A program made the translations under genes and the position numbers. The notes beneath the pieces were generated by a model. It ran no database searches. It saw only the letters and a program-made list of their open reading frames with translations, and had not been told where the DNA came from. A DNA stretch of 41,499 nt from Prochlorococcus sp. HOT208_60m_813B04 (GTDB taxonomy: Bacteria > Cyanobacteriota > Cyanobacteriia > PCC-6307 > Cyanobiaceae): positions 1 through 41,499 of the forward strand of contig MWOU01000107.1 in assembly GCA_002025975.1 (NCBI GenBank), written 5' to 3'. This document shows, one piece after another, positions 14,039 to 28,222 of the stretch; the first letter of the stretch is position 1; the number at the start of each line of letters is the position of its first letter.

Positions 14039-14929
14039 TCACCCCAGTTCCAAGCAGGCAAGTCCATATACTTGATTCATAGGGCAGGGAGGTTGAATGC
14101 CTTTATACATTCTGTAAGTTTTTGATATTTCCTCAAATCCCAAACTTGATAAAAGATAATTTGCATAAGGGTTCAGATTAGAGCAATCCAATAAGATTTG
14201 AGCATCTAAATCACCAACTAACTCCCTTATTAATAATTCAGCAAGTGGTGGAGTATCCGCTAAAAGTGGGCCAATTCTCCAGCCTTGCTCTTTATCCTCC
14301 AATACACAAGGTCTTATCCTGCCAAATCCATGGCACATTCCATTATTATCGACAATTGCACTGACATTACCATGAGAATTTTTCAACCAGTCATTTAGAA
14401 AATGTGGTCTGGGACTAGGTTCTCTTTGATCATCATAAATTAAGACTGCTTCAGAAGAAATTTTATTACCCGGGACAACTTTAAAAGAATGAAATTGATC
14501 CTTATAGAAATTTCTCAATGGCAAATCTTGAGAACCGTTTAATTTCCATCGATTTGTAATGGAAGATTTTCTAAACCCCCACTTAGCATAATCATTTAAT
14601 CTATCTGGGGCAGCCTCAAGACCAATACAATCAACATTTTTCAAATATTCGAGGGCATGTTTCCATAATCTCACTCCATATCCATTATTCCGGAATTCTT
14701 TTTTAACGATAAATAAACCTATAAAACCATATGAGGAATTATATTTTATACACGCGATAGAGCCTATAGGATTATTGTCTAGACAAGCTACCCATAACCC
14801 TTGTTTGTCTGTATTTCTATAAATTGATAAATCATCCATTCCAGGAGAAAATCCTTCTAACCTTGCCCAGTTTGTGACTTCTGGTATTTCATTTATAGAT
14901 ATCAATCTAATTGAAAATTTTTCCCTCAT
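14039..14929 (-). CDS. GNAT family N-acetyltransferase, two-lobed, 296 aa
   Basis: The N-terminal half (about residues 5-130) is a GNAT domain: VACLDNNPIGSIACI (beta 2-3), GFIGLFIVKKEFRNNGYGVRLWKHAL (beta 4, with the acetyl-CoA pyrophosphate loop RNNGYG, and helix 3) and GLEAAPDRLNDYAKWGF. The second half (about 150-290) is a weaker GNAT-like lobe (HGFGRIRPC, GWRIGPLLADTPPLAELLIREL, GFEEISKTYRMYKG) of the type found in two-domain GNATs. It transfers an acetyl group from acetyl-CoA; the substrate is unknown. ATG 14929 gives a normal N-terminus. Single gene. Confidence 0.85.
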   Translation of the reverse strand: MREKFSIRLISINEIPEVTNWARLEGFSPGMDDLSIYRNTDKQGLWVACLDNNPIGSIACIKYNSSYGFIGLFIVKKEFRNNGYGVRLWKHALEYLKNVDCIGLEAAPDRLNDYAKWGFRKSSITNRWKLNGSQDLPLRNFYKDQFHSFKVVPGNKISSEAVLIYDDQREPSPRPHFLNDWLKNSHGNVSAIVDNNGMCHGFGRIRPCVLEDKEQGWRIGPLLADTPPLAELLIRELVGDLDAQILLDCSNLNPYANYLLSSLGFEEISKTYRMYKGIQPPCPMNQVYGLACLELG

Positions 14930-15085
14930 AGAAATATACTAACCAAGAAAAATTTGAATTTTTAAAAGCAATATTAATAAATTTGATTATTTCTCATAAA
15001 TCATTCGCTTTGATTTAACTACCTAGAAACCTTGGTTATTTACAATTTATCCTCTGATATATTTAATACTATTGAAAGGTAAAAA

Positions 15086-16477
15086 ATGAAAATTTCTGAT
15101 AAATTTCATTTAGAAGACATCTATAAATTAAAAAATACAGTTCTCACTGGTAAAACTGAAGATATAAAATGGCGTATCCATCATATCAATATAGTTTCTA
15201 AACTTTTGGATGAAAATAAAAAAGAGATAATTAAATCACTTTTTGTTGATCTCGGCAAATCTGAAATTGAAGGGCTTTCAGAAATCCTTTTAGTGAAAGA
15301 AGAAATTTCACTTATAAAAAAGAAACTCAATTCTTGGATGCGACCAAAAAAGATTGATACCCCTTTTTATCTTTTTCCATCATCCTCCAAAGTTATTTAT
15401 GAACCACTTGGGTGTGTCTTAATTCTTGGTCCTTATAATTATCCATTACTTTATATTTTAAAGCCATTGGTAAATATTTTCTCAGCAGGAAATACTGCAG
15501 TTATAAAACCATCAGAGAAATGTCCTGCGACCTCAAAACTTATTAAAAAGCTTACTTCCAAATATTTCCGTAAAGATGTTCTAATTACAGTAGAGGGTGA
15601 TAATAAACAATCCACAAAATTAATTGAACAAAATTTTGACCACATTTTTTTTACAGGAAGTACTGAAACTGGAAAATCTATAATGAAATTAGCTTCAAAA
15701 AACTTAACTCCATTAACTCTTGAGTTAAGCGGGACAAATCCTGTAATTGTTTTCAAGAATGCAAATTTAGAAGTCGCTGCAAAAAGAATTGTTTGGGGTA
15801 AATTTTTTAATTCTGGTCAATCCTGCATGGCTCCGAATCATATCTTCGTAAATAAAGAAATTGAAAATATTTTTATAGAAAAATTAAAGAAATATATAGT
15901 AAGTTTTTACGGAGATAATCCAATTATTTCCGAAAACCTATCAAAATTGGAAAAAAAACAATTTACATCAACTGTAGAAATTCTCAAACAATATGAAAAA
16001 GAAAAAAGAATTTTATTTGGGGGGACTTTTAGTAAAAAAAAGTTGAAAATATCTCCTACAATTTTGAGAACTAAATTAAATGAAACAGATATTTTGCAAA
16101 AAGAATTATTCAGTTCACTACTTCCTGTAGTTGGGGTTAATGATAAGGAATCAGCTTTAAAACAGATTAGTCAAACATCAAAACCATTAGCAATCTACTT
16201 ATTTGGAGGCAATAAAAAAATCCATAATCATATTTCAAAAGTAACCAGCTCTGGAACAATTTGTATAAATGATGTGATGCTGCCTGTCCTTATTCCAAAT
16301 TTACCGTTTGGAGGCGTCGGGCAAAGTGGTATTGGTAAATTTCATGGCGAAGAAGGTTTTCGAAATTTTTCAAATCAAAAATCTATTACTTTTAAAAGTT
16401 TTTTATTTGATTCAAATCTGCGGTATCCCCCCTATGAGAGAGTAAAGAAATTTTTAAAGTTTATTTTTCAAGTTTAA
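15086..16477 (+). CDS. Aldehyde dehydrogenase (class 3-like, fatty aldehyde type)
   Basis: A 463-residue NAD(P)-dependent aldehyde dehydrogenase. Visible active-site parts: N118 in GPYNYP, K141 in KPSEK, FTGSTETGK (about 189-197), general base E213 in TLELSG, and nucleophile C247 in SGQSCMAP. The short N-terminus and compact length match the class 3/fatty-aldehyde group, and the protein ends in a hydrophobic, basic stretch (KKFLKFIFQV) that could touch membrane. In cyanobacteria this group oxidises long-chain aldehydes or apocarotenals to acids. The start ATG has GAAAGG a few nt upstream. Monocistronic by spacing. Confidence 0.92.
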   Translation: MKISDKFHLEDIYKLKNTVLTGKTEDIKWRIHHINIVSKLLDENKKEIIKSLFVDLGKSEIEGLSEILLVKEEISLIKKKLNSWMRPKKIDTPFYLFPSSSKVIYEPLGCVLILGPYNYPLLYILKPLVNIFSAGNTAVIKPSEKCPATSKLIKKLTSKYFRKDVLITVEGDNKQSTKLIEQNFDHIFFTGSTETGKSIMKLASKNLTPLTLELSGTNPVIVFKNANLEVAAKRIVWGKFFNSGQSCMAPNHIFVNKEIENIFIEKLKKYIVSFYGDNPIISENLSKLEKKQFTSTVEILKQYEKEKRILFGGTFSKKKLKISPTILRTKLNETDILQKELFSSLLPVVGVNDKESALKQISQTSKPLAIYLFGGNKKIHNHISKVTSSGTICINDVMLPVLIPNLPFGGVGQSGIGKFHGEEGFRNFSNQKSITFKSFLFDSNLRYPPYERVKKFLKFIFQV

Positions 16478-16549
16478 ATTACTTAAATTGTTTTCAAAAA
16501 CCTAGCGATTTTAAATTTAAAGATTATCTTTAAATAAATAGTGAGTTTT

Positions 16550-17311
16550 ATGAAATTTGCATTTTTAGTAATTGCCATATTTATTAATTTTTTTTATCAC
16601 TCATTGATAAAAGCAGAAGAAAAAATATTTTCAGCAGAAAATAAAATTGAGAATATTGCTAGAAAAGAATCAATTCCTGAAGAAAAAAGTGAAATAAAAA
16701 AAATTCATATTGTAAAAAGTGGAGATACTATATCAAGTATTTCAAAATTCTATTCAATCAATAAAGATTTAATTATTAAATTGAATAACTTAAAAGATGA
16801 AAATTATATCTTTATTGGCCAAAATCTAATTATCTCCGAATCTTCTGAAAATCTCACAAAGCAATCACATTTAATTAAAAATTATCATATTGTTCAAACT
16901 GGTGAAAATCTTACCGACATATCTAACAAATATAATTTAAAATTAAAAGAACTGATAAAGATTAATAATATCAATAATCCTAATTCAATAAAAACTGGTC
17001 AAAAGCTCACAATAAGAAAAAAGAATACAATTAATTCAGAAAAATATGAAACAACTGAAAATAAAAAAAATAATGACTTAATTGAGTTAGATAAAAAAAT
17101 TTATGGTCCTTTAATTATCCAAAGTGAACCATATAAAGACATTAATGGTAGAAAAGTTTTAAACGTTCTAAATCAAGAAAATAAAAAACTGATTATTTCA
17201 ATAAATTGTGATAAAAATGAATTAGATGTAAGAATTCCTGGCAGGAAATGGATGGGAAGTAAGCCTGTTAAAGAAGAATTCGAAAATAATTTAATAAATG
17301 ATTTTTGTTAA
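16550..17311 (+). CDS. Exported protein with two LysM domains
   Basis: About 253 residues. A signal peptide (MKFAFLVIAIFINFFYHSLI, cleavage probably before or near KAEE) is followed by two LysM repeats of about 45 residues each (HIVKSGDTISSISKFYSINK... and HIVQTGENLTDISNKYNLKL...), which bind peptidoglycan. After a Lys/Asn-rich linker comes a C-terminal region of about 80 residues with no recognised catalytic motif, so no M23 or NlpC active site is seen. A cell-wall binding or structural role is likely. A GTG at 16541 would add three residues; I prefer ATG because it gives a standard signal peptide. Confidence 0.85.
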   Translation: MKFAFLVIAIFINFFYHSLIKAEEKIFSAENKIENIARKESIPEEKSEIKKIHIVKSGDTISSISKFYSINKDLIIKLNNLKDENYIFIGQNLIISESSENLTKQSHLIKNYHIVQTGENLTDISNKYNLKLKELIKINNINNPNSIKTGQKLTIRKKNTINSEKYETTENKKNNDLIELDKKIYGPLIIQSEPYKDINGRKVLNVLNQENKKLIISINCDKNELDVRIPGRKWMGSKPVKEEFENNLINDFC

Positions 17312-17390
17312 AACTTTAATTAATATGTGTGAATAATTTGTCTATGAATATTAATGATGAGTTATTCTACAAAAAGTTAAATTAATAGTA

Positions 17391-17600
17391 ATGTCTATTT
17401 CAAGAGGAGATCTCGTAAGAGTAAAAAGACCAGAATCATATTGGTATAATGAAATTGGTAAAGTTGCTTCAGTTGATACCTCAGGCATCAAATATAACTG
17501 TGTAGTCAGATTCGATAAAGTAAATTACGCTGGGATAAGCGGAACTGATGGTGGAGCAAATACAAATAATTTCGCTGAAAGTGAATTAGAGAAAGCTTAA
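17391..17600 (+). CDS. psaE: Photosystem I reaction centre subunit IV, PsaE
   Basis: A 69-residue SH3-like stromal subunit of PSI, essentially the full family sequence: [50 protein letters not shown]. PsaE helps dock ferredoxin and flavodoxin and supports cyclic electron flow. TTGTCT (17338) and TATTCT (17363) upstream could be -35/-10 elements with 19-nt spacing. The mutM gene begins 4 nt after its stop, so DNA repair and PSI genes share a transcript. Confidence 0.97.
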   Translation: MSISRGDLVRVKRPESYWYNEIGKVASVDTSGIKYNCVVRFDKVNYAGISGTDGGANTNNFAESELEKA

Positions 17601-17604
17601 ATAA

Positions 17605-18483
17605 TTGCCTGAATTACCAGAAGTAGAGACAGTTCGCAGAGGTTTAGAGCAAAAACTTAATAACTTTATTATTAAAAAAGTTGAAGTCTGTAGGGATTCA
17701 ACTGTTGCATTCCCCATAAACAAAGAAGAATTCATTAAAGGACTTCTGAACTCGCTTATTTACAAATGGGATAGAAGAGGAAAATATTTAATAGCTCAAT
17801 TAAAAGAAGTTCAAAATGAGAATGCCCAATTTCTTGTAGAAAATTCAAAAAATAACGGGTTTCTTGTAGTTCATCTAAGAATGACTGGATATTTTAAATT
17901 TATTGAAAACTCAAGTCATCCTTGTAAACATACAAGAATAAGATTTTTCGATGAAAATAATAATGAGCTTAGGTACATTGACGTAAGAAGTTTTGGCCAA
18001 ATGTGGTGGATTAAAAAAGACCTATCGCTTAACAAAATAATAAAAGGATTAGGTTCATTAGGACCAGAACCATTTTCTAAAGACTTTGATGCAAATTACC
18101 TTAAGAAAGTTATTTCAAAAAGAACAAAATCTATAAAAGCTATTTTATTAGATCAAACAATAGTGGCAGGTATAGGTAATATTTATGCTGATGAAAGTTT
18201 ATACTCTGCTGGCATCGCCCCTTTTAGGGAAGCTAGAACAATAAAAAAGAATGAGTTAATAAAGCTCAAAGAATCAATTGTAACTGTATTAAAAAAAAGT
18301 ATAGGTTCTGGGGGTACTACATTTAGTGATTTTAGGGACTTGGAAGGAGAAAATGGGAATTTTGGTTTACAGACAAATGTCTACAGAAGAACTGGAAAAG
18401 AATGTCGTAAATGTGGAAATTTAATTGAAAGACAAAAAATTACTGGAAGAAGTACCCATTGGTGTCCAAAATGCCAAAAATAA
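17605..18483 (+). CDS. mutM: Formamidopyrimidine-DNA glycosylase (MutM/Fpg)
   Basis: A 292-residue bifunctional glycosylase/AP-lyase that removes 8-oxoguanine and formamidopyrimidines. The N-terminal catalytic [13 protein letters not shown] (Pro2 is the nucleophile, Glu3 essential) follows a TTG start at 17605. RMTG near residue 94, the H2TH region ([16 protein letters not shown]) and the C-terminal zinc finger (C267, C270, C287, C290) are all intact. It starts 4 nt after psaE, in an arrangement that suggests one operon; oxidative repair beside a PSI gene makes sense but may be only genome compaction. A terminator follows at once. Confidence 0.96.
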   Translation: MPELPEVETVRRGLEQKLNNFIIKKVEVCRDSTVAFPINKEEFIKGLLNSLIYKWDRRGKYLIAQLKEVQNENAQFLVENSKNNGFLVVHLRMTGYFKFIENSSHPCKHTRIRFFDENNNELRYIDVRSFGQMWWIKKDLSLNKIIKGLGSLGPEPFSKDFDANYLKKVISKRTKSIKAILLDQTIVAGIGNIYADESLYSAGIAPFREARTIKKNELIKLKESIVTVLKKSIGSGGTTFSDFRDLEGENGNFGLQTNVYRRTGKECRKCGNLIERQKITGRSTHWCPKCQK

Positions 18484-18518
18484 AAAAGGGCTTACTCATG
18501 AAAAGCAAACCCTTTTTT
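18482..18518. terminator. Terminator shared by mutM and the rRNA operon
   Basis: AAAAAAGGG ... CCCTTTTTT with inner CTT/AAG pairing forms a hairpin directly overlapping the mutM stop (plus strand) and 11 nt past the 3' end of 5S rRNA (minus strand). A and T tracts flank it on both sides, so it can work for both. Confidence 0.8.
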
Positions 18519-18529
18519 AAATATTTTTA

Positions 18530-18646
18530 CCTGGCATTGAGCTATTTTCTCAAGGGGCTACCCCCTAAATATTTTCGCCGCTGATGCGTTTCACAACCGA
18601 GTTCGAGATGGATCGGAGTGGTTCCACATCGCCATGAACACCAGGA
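18530..18646 (-). rRNA. rrf: 5S ribosomal RNA
   Basis: The minus strand starts TCCTGGTGTTCATGGCG, contains the conserved loop region CGAACTCGGTTGTGAAACG, and ends CAATGCCAGG, which pairs with the 5' end; about 117 nt. Last gene of the rRNA operon. Confidence 0.95.
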
Positions 18647-18707
18647 TAGTGTGAACCTTGAGAACTGCATAGAAAATCATATATTAAAAACAATAAATTA
18701 AGTTTAT

Positions 18708-21584
<2,877 letters not shown>

Positions 21585-21841
21585 ATAACTTCAAAAATTG
21601 AAGCATCAGCTTAATAGAATTGTTATTAATGCATTCGCACAAATAATAAATCTGCATCATTAAAGATGCTTATTGTCTTTAAAAATAATCTATGCAGTTG
21701 TCAAGGTTCTCTGAAAACAATGAAATTAATTCAATGAGTCCAGCATCTTAATGATTTCATTAGGAAGCTAGATTCGTCCAGAATAATGATCACAACTCAA
21801 AACATTTCCTTTCTACCGGTTATGGAAGAGGTGGTAATCAG

Positions 21842-21914
21842 TGGAGGTAAGCGGACTCGAACCGCTGACATCCTGCTTGCAAAGCAGGCGCTCTACCAAC
21901 TGAGCTATACCCCC
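21842..21914 (-). tRNA. tRNA-Ala (TGC)
   Basis: The minus strand gives a 73-nt cloverleaf: acceptor GGGGGTA/TACCTCC, D arm with AGCTCAGTTGGTAGAGC, anticodon loop CTTTGCAAG with TGC, T arm with GGTTCGAGTCC, discriminator A. CCA is not encoded. In the 16S-23S spacer. Confidence 0.97.
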
Positions 21915-21926
21915 AACATAGAGATA

Positions 21927-22000
<74 letters not shown>

Positions 22001-22126
22001 AGGAAAAATAATGGGTGTGACCTAGAAAAACTTAGGAAATGAAATTCTTAACGAATTAAGAACGTGAGATACCGATCGACCTAAGGTGACAAAATAATAA
22101 TATTAAACATTTTGTTGTCTCCCTGT

Positions 22127-23609
<1,483 letters not shown>

Positions 23610-24212
23610 TGTTCAAATCCTTTTGTAGATAAATCTACTCAAATTGAATTGCTTTATCCAAATAAAAACTTCAGTTTTTGAATTTAGTTTTAGCCTCCTT
23701 AAATTTTAAGGATTACATTGAGTGCACATTAAAAATATTTTAAAGTGACTTTCCAAGATCTCAGATCCGTTTGCATCAAAGCTAAAAGTTAGCAATTGAT
23801 GACATTTTTATATATTCTTGACGGGACCTCACACCTTTATTGCATATACATCTTGAAATAACTAAAAAAAATTTAGTTGTTCTTGACGCAACAAAAGCAT
23901 CAGTTCCTAAGTTTTTAAATTTTCTAGGTGCAGAGTTAAGCAACAAGTGATCAACTCATTTCGAAGGTAAAAACCTTCTTTCTGGCTGAAAATAATGATC
24001 GAAATCAAATCTCCAAAAAATTCATTCATTTACCAAAAAACAGATTTAAGATAATTTCCTGAATAATGCAAAAAGTATATTTCTGCCCAGAAGAAAATAC
24101 TAAACCATCCGACTGTAATTGTGCAACCTTTTATACAAAAATTTTTTATTAATTTTTTATTTGATCAAAGTCTCATTAAACAACTAGGCTTAAATGAAGG
24201 GATATAAATAAA
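23610..24212. other. Long rRNA leader / divergent promoter region (about 600 bp)
   Basis: No credible gene is found between the 16S 5' end (minus strand) and the invertase ATG (plus strand). It must contain the rRNA promoter and the 16S leader. A hairpin, GAAGGT-aaaa-ACCTTC, lies near 23962-23977, and a self-complementary GATCtgaGATC near 23757-23767. Two TTGACG hexamers on the plus strand (23818 and about 23882) could be -35 boxes, but neither has a good -10 at 17 nt. I could not fix the rRNA promoter from sequence alone. Confidence 0.4.
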
Positions 24213-25652
24213 ATGGCAGAAAGATTTAGTCAAAAAAATTTAAGAGTAAGACCAAGTTCTGATGAGGAGAAAATTGTAACAAATGCAAAAAAACACTTCG
24301 AGAAGACTTTGGTTGAGATATCAGGCGAGTTAGTGGGAAGCGTCGCTGCACTAGAACACCCAACAAAAAATAAAAAATTAAATTACGGAGAAATATTTTT
24401 AAGAGACAATGTTCCTGTAATGATTTACCTAATTACCCAAAAACGTTACGAAATTGTCAAAAAGTTCCTAAGTGTATGCCTTGAGTTACAAAGCTCTAAT
24501 TACCAAACGCGTGGTGTATTTCCTACTAGTTTCGTTGAAGAAAATGGACAGCTCATTGGAGATTATGGTCAGAGATCAATAGGGAGGATTACTTCAGCTG
24601 ATGCAAGTTTATGGTGGCCCATTTTATGTTGGTATTATGTCAATAAAAGCGGTGATTATGCCTTTGGAAAAAGTCAAAGCGTTCAAAGAGGTATTCAACT
24701 TCTACTTGATCTAGTTCTACATCCAACATTTGAGGGTACTCCAGTACTTTTTGTTCCAGATTGCGCATTTATGATTGATAGACCTATGGATGTATGGGGA
24801 GCACCACTAGAAGTTGAAGTTTTACTTCATGGATGTTTAAAAAGTTGCATTAACTTAATGGAATTAAGTAGAGCAGATCATGTTAGTAGACTTTTAGACC
24901 AAAGACTTATTCTTACAAATCAATGGGTTAAGGATTTAGGAAGTTTTCTATTAAAGCATTATTGGGTTACCAGCCAAACAATGCAAATTTTAAGAAGAAG
25001 GCCAACTGAGCAATATGGTGATGATCAACACTTTAATGAATTTAACGTTCAACCTCAAGTGGTTCCTTCATGGCTACAAGATTGGTTAGAGAATAGAGGT
25101 GGTTACTTAATAGGAAATATTAGGACAGGAAGGCCTGACTTTCGATTTTACAGTTTAGGCAATTCTTTAGCATGTATTTTCGGAGTTCTGCCTCCTGAAG
25201 AACAAAGAGCTTTATTTAGATTAGTTTTACATAACAGACAGCATTTGATGGCTCAAATGCCTATGAGAATTTGTCATCCTCATATGGATGTCGAGGAATG
25301 GCAAAATAAAACTGGATCCGATCCAAAGAATTGGCCTTGGAGTTACCATAACGGTGGTCATTGGCCAAGCTTACTTTGGTTTTTTGGTGCAGCTGTCCTA
25401 TTACATCAAAAACACTATGGTTCAGACGATGTGATCCTCATGGAAGAAATGAAATCTTTAATAGAGGAATCATATTGGTGTCAACTTAATCAATTGCCTA
25501 AGCAAGAATGGGCAGAATATTTTGATGGTCCTACAGGTACTTGGGTTGGACAACAATCAAGAACATATCAAACTTGGACAATTGTTGGATTTTTATTAAT
25601 GAATCATTTTTTAAGGAATGAGTATAACGATTTAGATATGTTTAAAATTTGA
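24213..25652 (+). CDS. Alkaline/neutral invertase (glycoside hydrolase family 100)
   Basis: A 479-residue soluble (alpha/alpha)6-barrel enzyme that hydrolyses sucrose to glucose and fructose. Family landmarks are present: YGEIFLRDNVPVMIYL near residues 58-73, FPTSFVEENGQLIGDYGQRSIGRITSADASLWW (about 106-138), FMIDRPMDVWGAPLEVEVLL, and WPWSYHNGGHWPSLLW near 370. The length is as expected for cyanobacterial members. High-light Prochlorococcus makes sucrose as a compatible solute, so this enzyme would recycle it. It is preceded by the rRNA leader region and converges on petD with a 2-nt gap. Confidence 0.9.
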   Translation: MAERFSQKNLRVRPSSDEEKIVTNAKKHFEKTLVEISGELVGSVAALEHPTKNKKLNYGEIFLRDNVPVMIYLITQKRYEIVKKFLSVCLELQSSNYQTRGVFPTSFVEENGQLIGDYGQRSIGRITSADASLWWPILCWYYVNKSGDYAFGKSQSVQRGIQLLLDLVLHPTFEGTPVLFVPDCAFMIDRPMDVWGAPLEVEVLLHGCLKSCINLMELSRADHVSRLLDQRLILTNQWVKDLGSFLLKHYWVTSQTMQILRRRPTEQYGDDQHFNEFNVQPQVVPSWLQDWLENRGGYLIGNIRTGRPDFRFYSLGNSLACIFGVLPPEEQRALFRLVLHNRQHLMAQMPMRICHPHMDVEEWQNKTGSDPKNWPWSYHNGGHWPSLLWFFGAAVLLHQKHYGSDDVILMEEMKSLIEESYWCQLNQLPKQEWAEYFDGPTGTWVGQQSRTYQTWTIVGFLLMNHFLRNEYNDLDMFKI

Positions 25653-25654
25653 AA

Positions 25655-26137
25655 CTAAAATAGTCCTAAGGTTAGTGATTTATCAATTGGCAAGCATGCC
25701 CCAATACCTAGATAAATTGTTAGAAAAGTTCCGAATAAGAAAACAGACATTGCTATTGGTCTTCTAAATGGATTAGAAAATTTATTAACGTTTTCGATAA
25801 AGGGTAAAATCATTAATCCAAGAGGTATTAATGTTTGAAGTGCAATACCCAAAAGTTTATTTGGAACAACTCTAAGTATTTGAAACACTGGGTAAAGGTA
25901 CCATTCAGGGAGTATTTCAAGGGGTGTTGCGAAGGGATTAGCTTTGTCTCCCAACATTGCAGGATCAAGAACTGCTAATCCAACTACGCAGGCTATAGTT
26001 CCTAAGATAACAACAGGGAAAATATATAATAAATCATTTGGCCAAGCTGGTTCACCATAATAATTATGGCCCATACCTTTAGCTAACTTTGCTCTCAATT
26101 TTGGATCAGACAAATCTGGTTTTTTTAATGTAGACAT
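25655..26137 (-). CDS. petD: Cytochrome b6f complex subunit IV, PetD
   Basis: A full-length 160-residue subunit IV with three membrane spans. Recognisable segments: [20 protein letters not shown] at the N-terminus, the quinol-site motif [21 protein letters not shown] (PEWY, about 77-80) and [16 protein letters not shown]. It forms the quinol oxidation site with cytochrome b6. Located 33 nt downstream of petB on the minus strand, one operon. The Met start matches the family. Confidence 0.97.
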
Positions 26138-26170
26138 ATAGAAAACTAATAATGGTTTTAGTATAAGGGT

Positions 26171-26827
26171 TTATAAAGGACCTGAAATACCCTGTTTACG
26201 AATCATTAAAAAGTGCATCAACATGAAAACTGCTAATGACCATGGCAATACAAAAGTATGAAGACTGTAAAATCTTGTTAAAGTGGACTGTCCAACACTT
26301 TCTCCACCTCTAAGTAGTTCAACCATAAAGTCTCCGATTACTGGTATTGCAGCAGGGACGCCTGAAACAATCTTAACTGCCCAATAACCTACCTGATCCC
26401 AAGGTAGAGAGTATCCTGTCACTCCAAAAGCGACAGTTATGACTGCCATTACAACACCTGTAACCCAAGTTAATTCTCTTGGTCTTTTAAATCCTCCGGT
26501 TAGATAAACCCTAAAGACATGAAGGATTAACATCAAAACCATCATTGATGCACTCCATCTATGCACAGATCTTATTAACCATCCAAAACTTACATCGGTC
26601 ATTAAATAACTGACTGAACTATAGGCTTGTGTAACAGTAGGCTTATAGTAAAAAGTCATTGCAAAACCTGTTGCAAATTGAATTAAGAAGCATACTAAAG
26701 TTATGCCTCCTAAACAATAAAAAATATTTACGTGAGGGGGTACGTACTTGGAAGTTACGTCGTCAGTTATGTCTTGGATTTCAAGCCTTTCTTGAAACCA
26801 GTCATAAACAGATGAAGAATTCGCCAT
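26171..26827 (-). CDS. petB: Cytochrome b6, PetB
   Basis: A 218-residue cytochrome b6 starting [20 protein letters not shown]; the frame is open 21 codons further upstream, but the family start and the divergent promoter space favour ATG 26827. Four membrane helices carry the two b-haem His pairs ([20 protein letters not shown] and [11 protein letters not shown]...[10 protein letters not shown]), and Cys35 in NIFYCLGG is the site for haem c(n). The central electron carrier of the b6f complex, between plastoquinol and plastocyanin. petB is widely used as a picocyanobacterial strain marker. Divergent from ctpA. Confidence 0.97.
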   Translation of the reverse strand: MANSSSVYDWFQERLEIQDITDDVTSKYVPPHVNIFYCLGGITLVCFLIQFATGFAMTFYYKPTVTQAYSSVSYLMTDVSFGWLIRSVHRWSASMMVLMLILHVFRVYLTGGFKRPRELTWVTGVVMAVITVAFGVTGYSLPWDQVGYWAVKIVSGVPAAIPVIGDFMVELLRGGESVGQSTLTRFYSLHTFVLPWSLAVFMLMHFLMIRKQGISGPL

Positions 26828-26898
26828 CCAAAAAAAAATTAGCTTTGATATAAAGAGCTTACTTAAAATTCTTATACTTGGTGTTAACACTTAACCCA

Positions 26899-28194
26899 AT
26901 GAATTCATCTTTTAACAAACTTTTAACATTCAAAACTGTGATCACGGCCTTAATGATCATCGTTTTTTCTATCAATCTTTTGTTGATTGAAAGAGTGGAT
27001 GCTCTCAGTGATAGCAGACAATTAGTACTTGACGCATGGACCTTGGTAAACGAAGGTTTTTATGATCCAGAAAAGTTTGATGAAATCCAATGGAAAAGAA
27101 TTAGACAAAAAACGTTACAGAAACAAATTGAAACAAGTGAAGAGGCTTATTCCGCAATTGAAGATATGTTAAGACCTCTAGACGATCCCTACACGAGAGT
27201 TTTACGCCCCAAAGATTATGAGCTACTGAAATCAAGTAATTTTGGGAGTGAAATTAATGGTGTTGGGCTTCAATTAGGTGAAGATGATAACAATAAAGTT
27301 AAAGTTATTTCCACTCTTGGGGGGTCTCCAGCTGAAGAAGCTGGAATAGTAAGCGGGGACATTATCGAGACAGTAGATGGAATCTCATCAGAAAGATTAG
27401 GGCTTGCAAGTACCGCCTCTAAGTTAAGAGGTGAATCAGGGACAAAAGTTTTAGTTGAATTATCTACGGAATCAGGAGAAATTAGGGAAATCGATTTAGA
27501 GAGGAGATCAGTAGATCTTAGACCAGTTAGAACAAAAAGATTAAGAGACGATTCTCACACGATAGGATATTTAAGGATAACTCAATTTAGCGAAAGCGTA
27601 CCCAAAAAAGTTGAAGAGGCTCTTCAAGAGTTAAAAGAGAAAGAGGTTGAGGGCTTGATTTTGGATCTTAGAAATAATTCAGGGGGACTAGTAAGCTCAG
27701 GTATTGCAGTTGCAGACTCATTATTGAGTGAGAAACCCGTAGTCGAGACAAAAGACAGAAATGGAATCAAAGATGCAATTATTTCTCAAAAAGAGACATC
27801 TTTTGATGGACCAATGGTGACTTTAGTAAATAAAGGCACTGCAAGTGCCAGTGAAATACTTGCTGGTTCTTTACAAGATAATGAGAGGTCAATTCTTATG
27901 GGAAAACAAACTTATGGTAAAGGTTTAATTCAATCCCTAAAAAGTTTGGGAGAAGATAGTGGTATAGCAATAACAGTGGCTAGTTACTTAACACCAGATG
28001 GTAATAATATTCAAGGCCAAGGTATAACACCTGACAAATTACTTGATCTACCGGATGCAAGTGATTTTGGAAGTACTGACGATAAATGGGTGAGGAATGC
28101 GGAATTATTTTTAGGGTCGCTTCTAGAAAAAGAAGAAGTTCCAGTTCAAACAATTGAATTAAACAATGAAGAAATTAAATCTTTAAATAGCTAA
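26899..28194 (+). CDS. ctpA: Carboxyl-terminal processing protease (S41, CtpA-like)
   Basis: About 431 residues: an N-terminal membrane/signal segment (about 10-35), a PDZ domain (GVGLQLGEDDN ... GGSPAEEAGIVSGDIIETVDG, about 120-205) and the S41 protease core with the Ser-Lys pair: Ser316 in GTASASEIL and Lys341 in TYGKG, 25 residues apart as in the D1 protease. It trims C-terminal extensions, in the case of CtpA that of PSII D1, in the thylakoid lumen. Cyanobacteria have up to three paralogues, so D1 processing is likely but not certain. A TTG at 26878 would lengthen it by seven residues. Divergent from petB. Confidence 0.9.
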   Translation: MNSSFNKLLTFKTVITALMIIVFSINLLLIERVDALSDSRQLVLDAWTLVNEGFYDPEKFDEIQWKRIRQKTLQKQIETSEEAYSAIEDMLRPLDDPYTRVLRPKDYELLKSSNFGSEINGVGLQLGEDDNNKVKVISTLGGSPAEEAGIVSGDIIETVDGISSERLGLASTASKLRGESGTKVLVELSTESGEIREIDLERRSVDLRPVRTKRLRDDSHTIGYLRITQFSESVPKKVEEALQELKEKEVEGLILDLRNNSGGLVSSGIAVADSLLSEKPVVETKDRNGIKDAIISQKETSFDGPMVTLVNKGTASASEILAGSLQDNERSILMGKQTYGKGLIQSLKSLGEDSGIAITVASYLTPDGNNIQGQGITPDKLLDLPDASDFGSTDDKWVRNAELFLGSLLEKEEVPVQTIELNNEEIKSLNS

Positions 28195-28222
28195 AGATTG
28201 AATATAAAAAAATCTTAAAAAT

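Noticed and set aside
26828-26890. 21-codon N-terminal extension of petB
   Set aside because: Cytochrome b6 proteins start at the [11 protein letters not shown]-type sequence; the extension covers the divergent promoter region.
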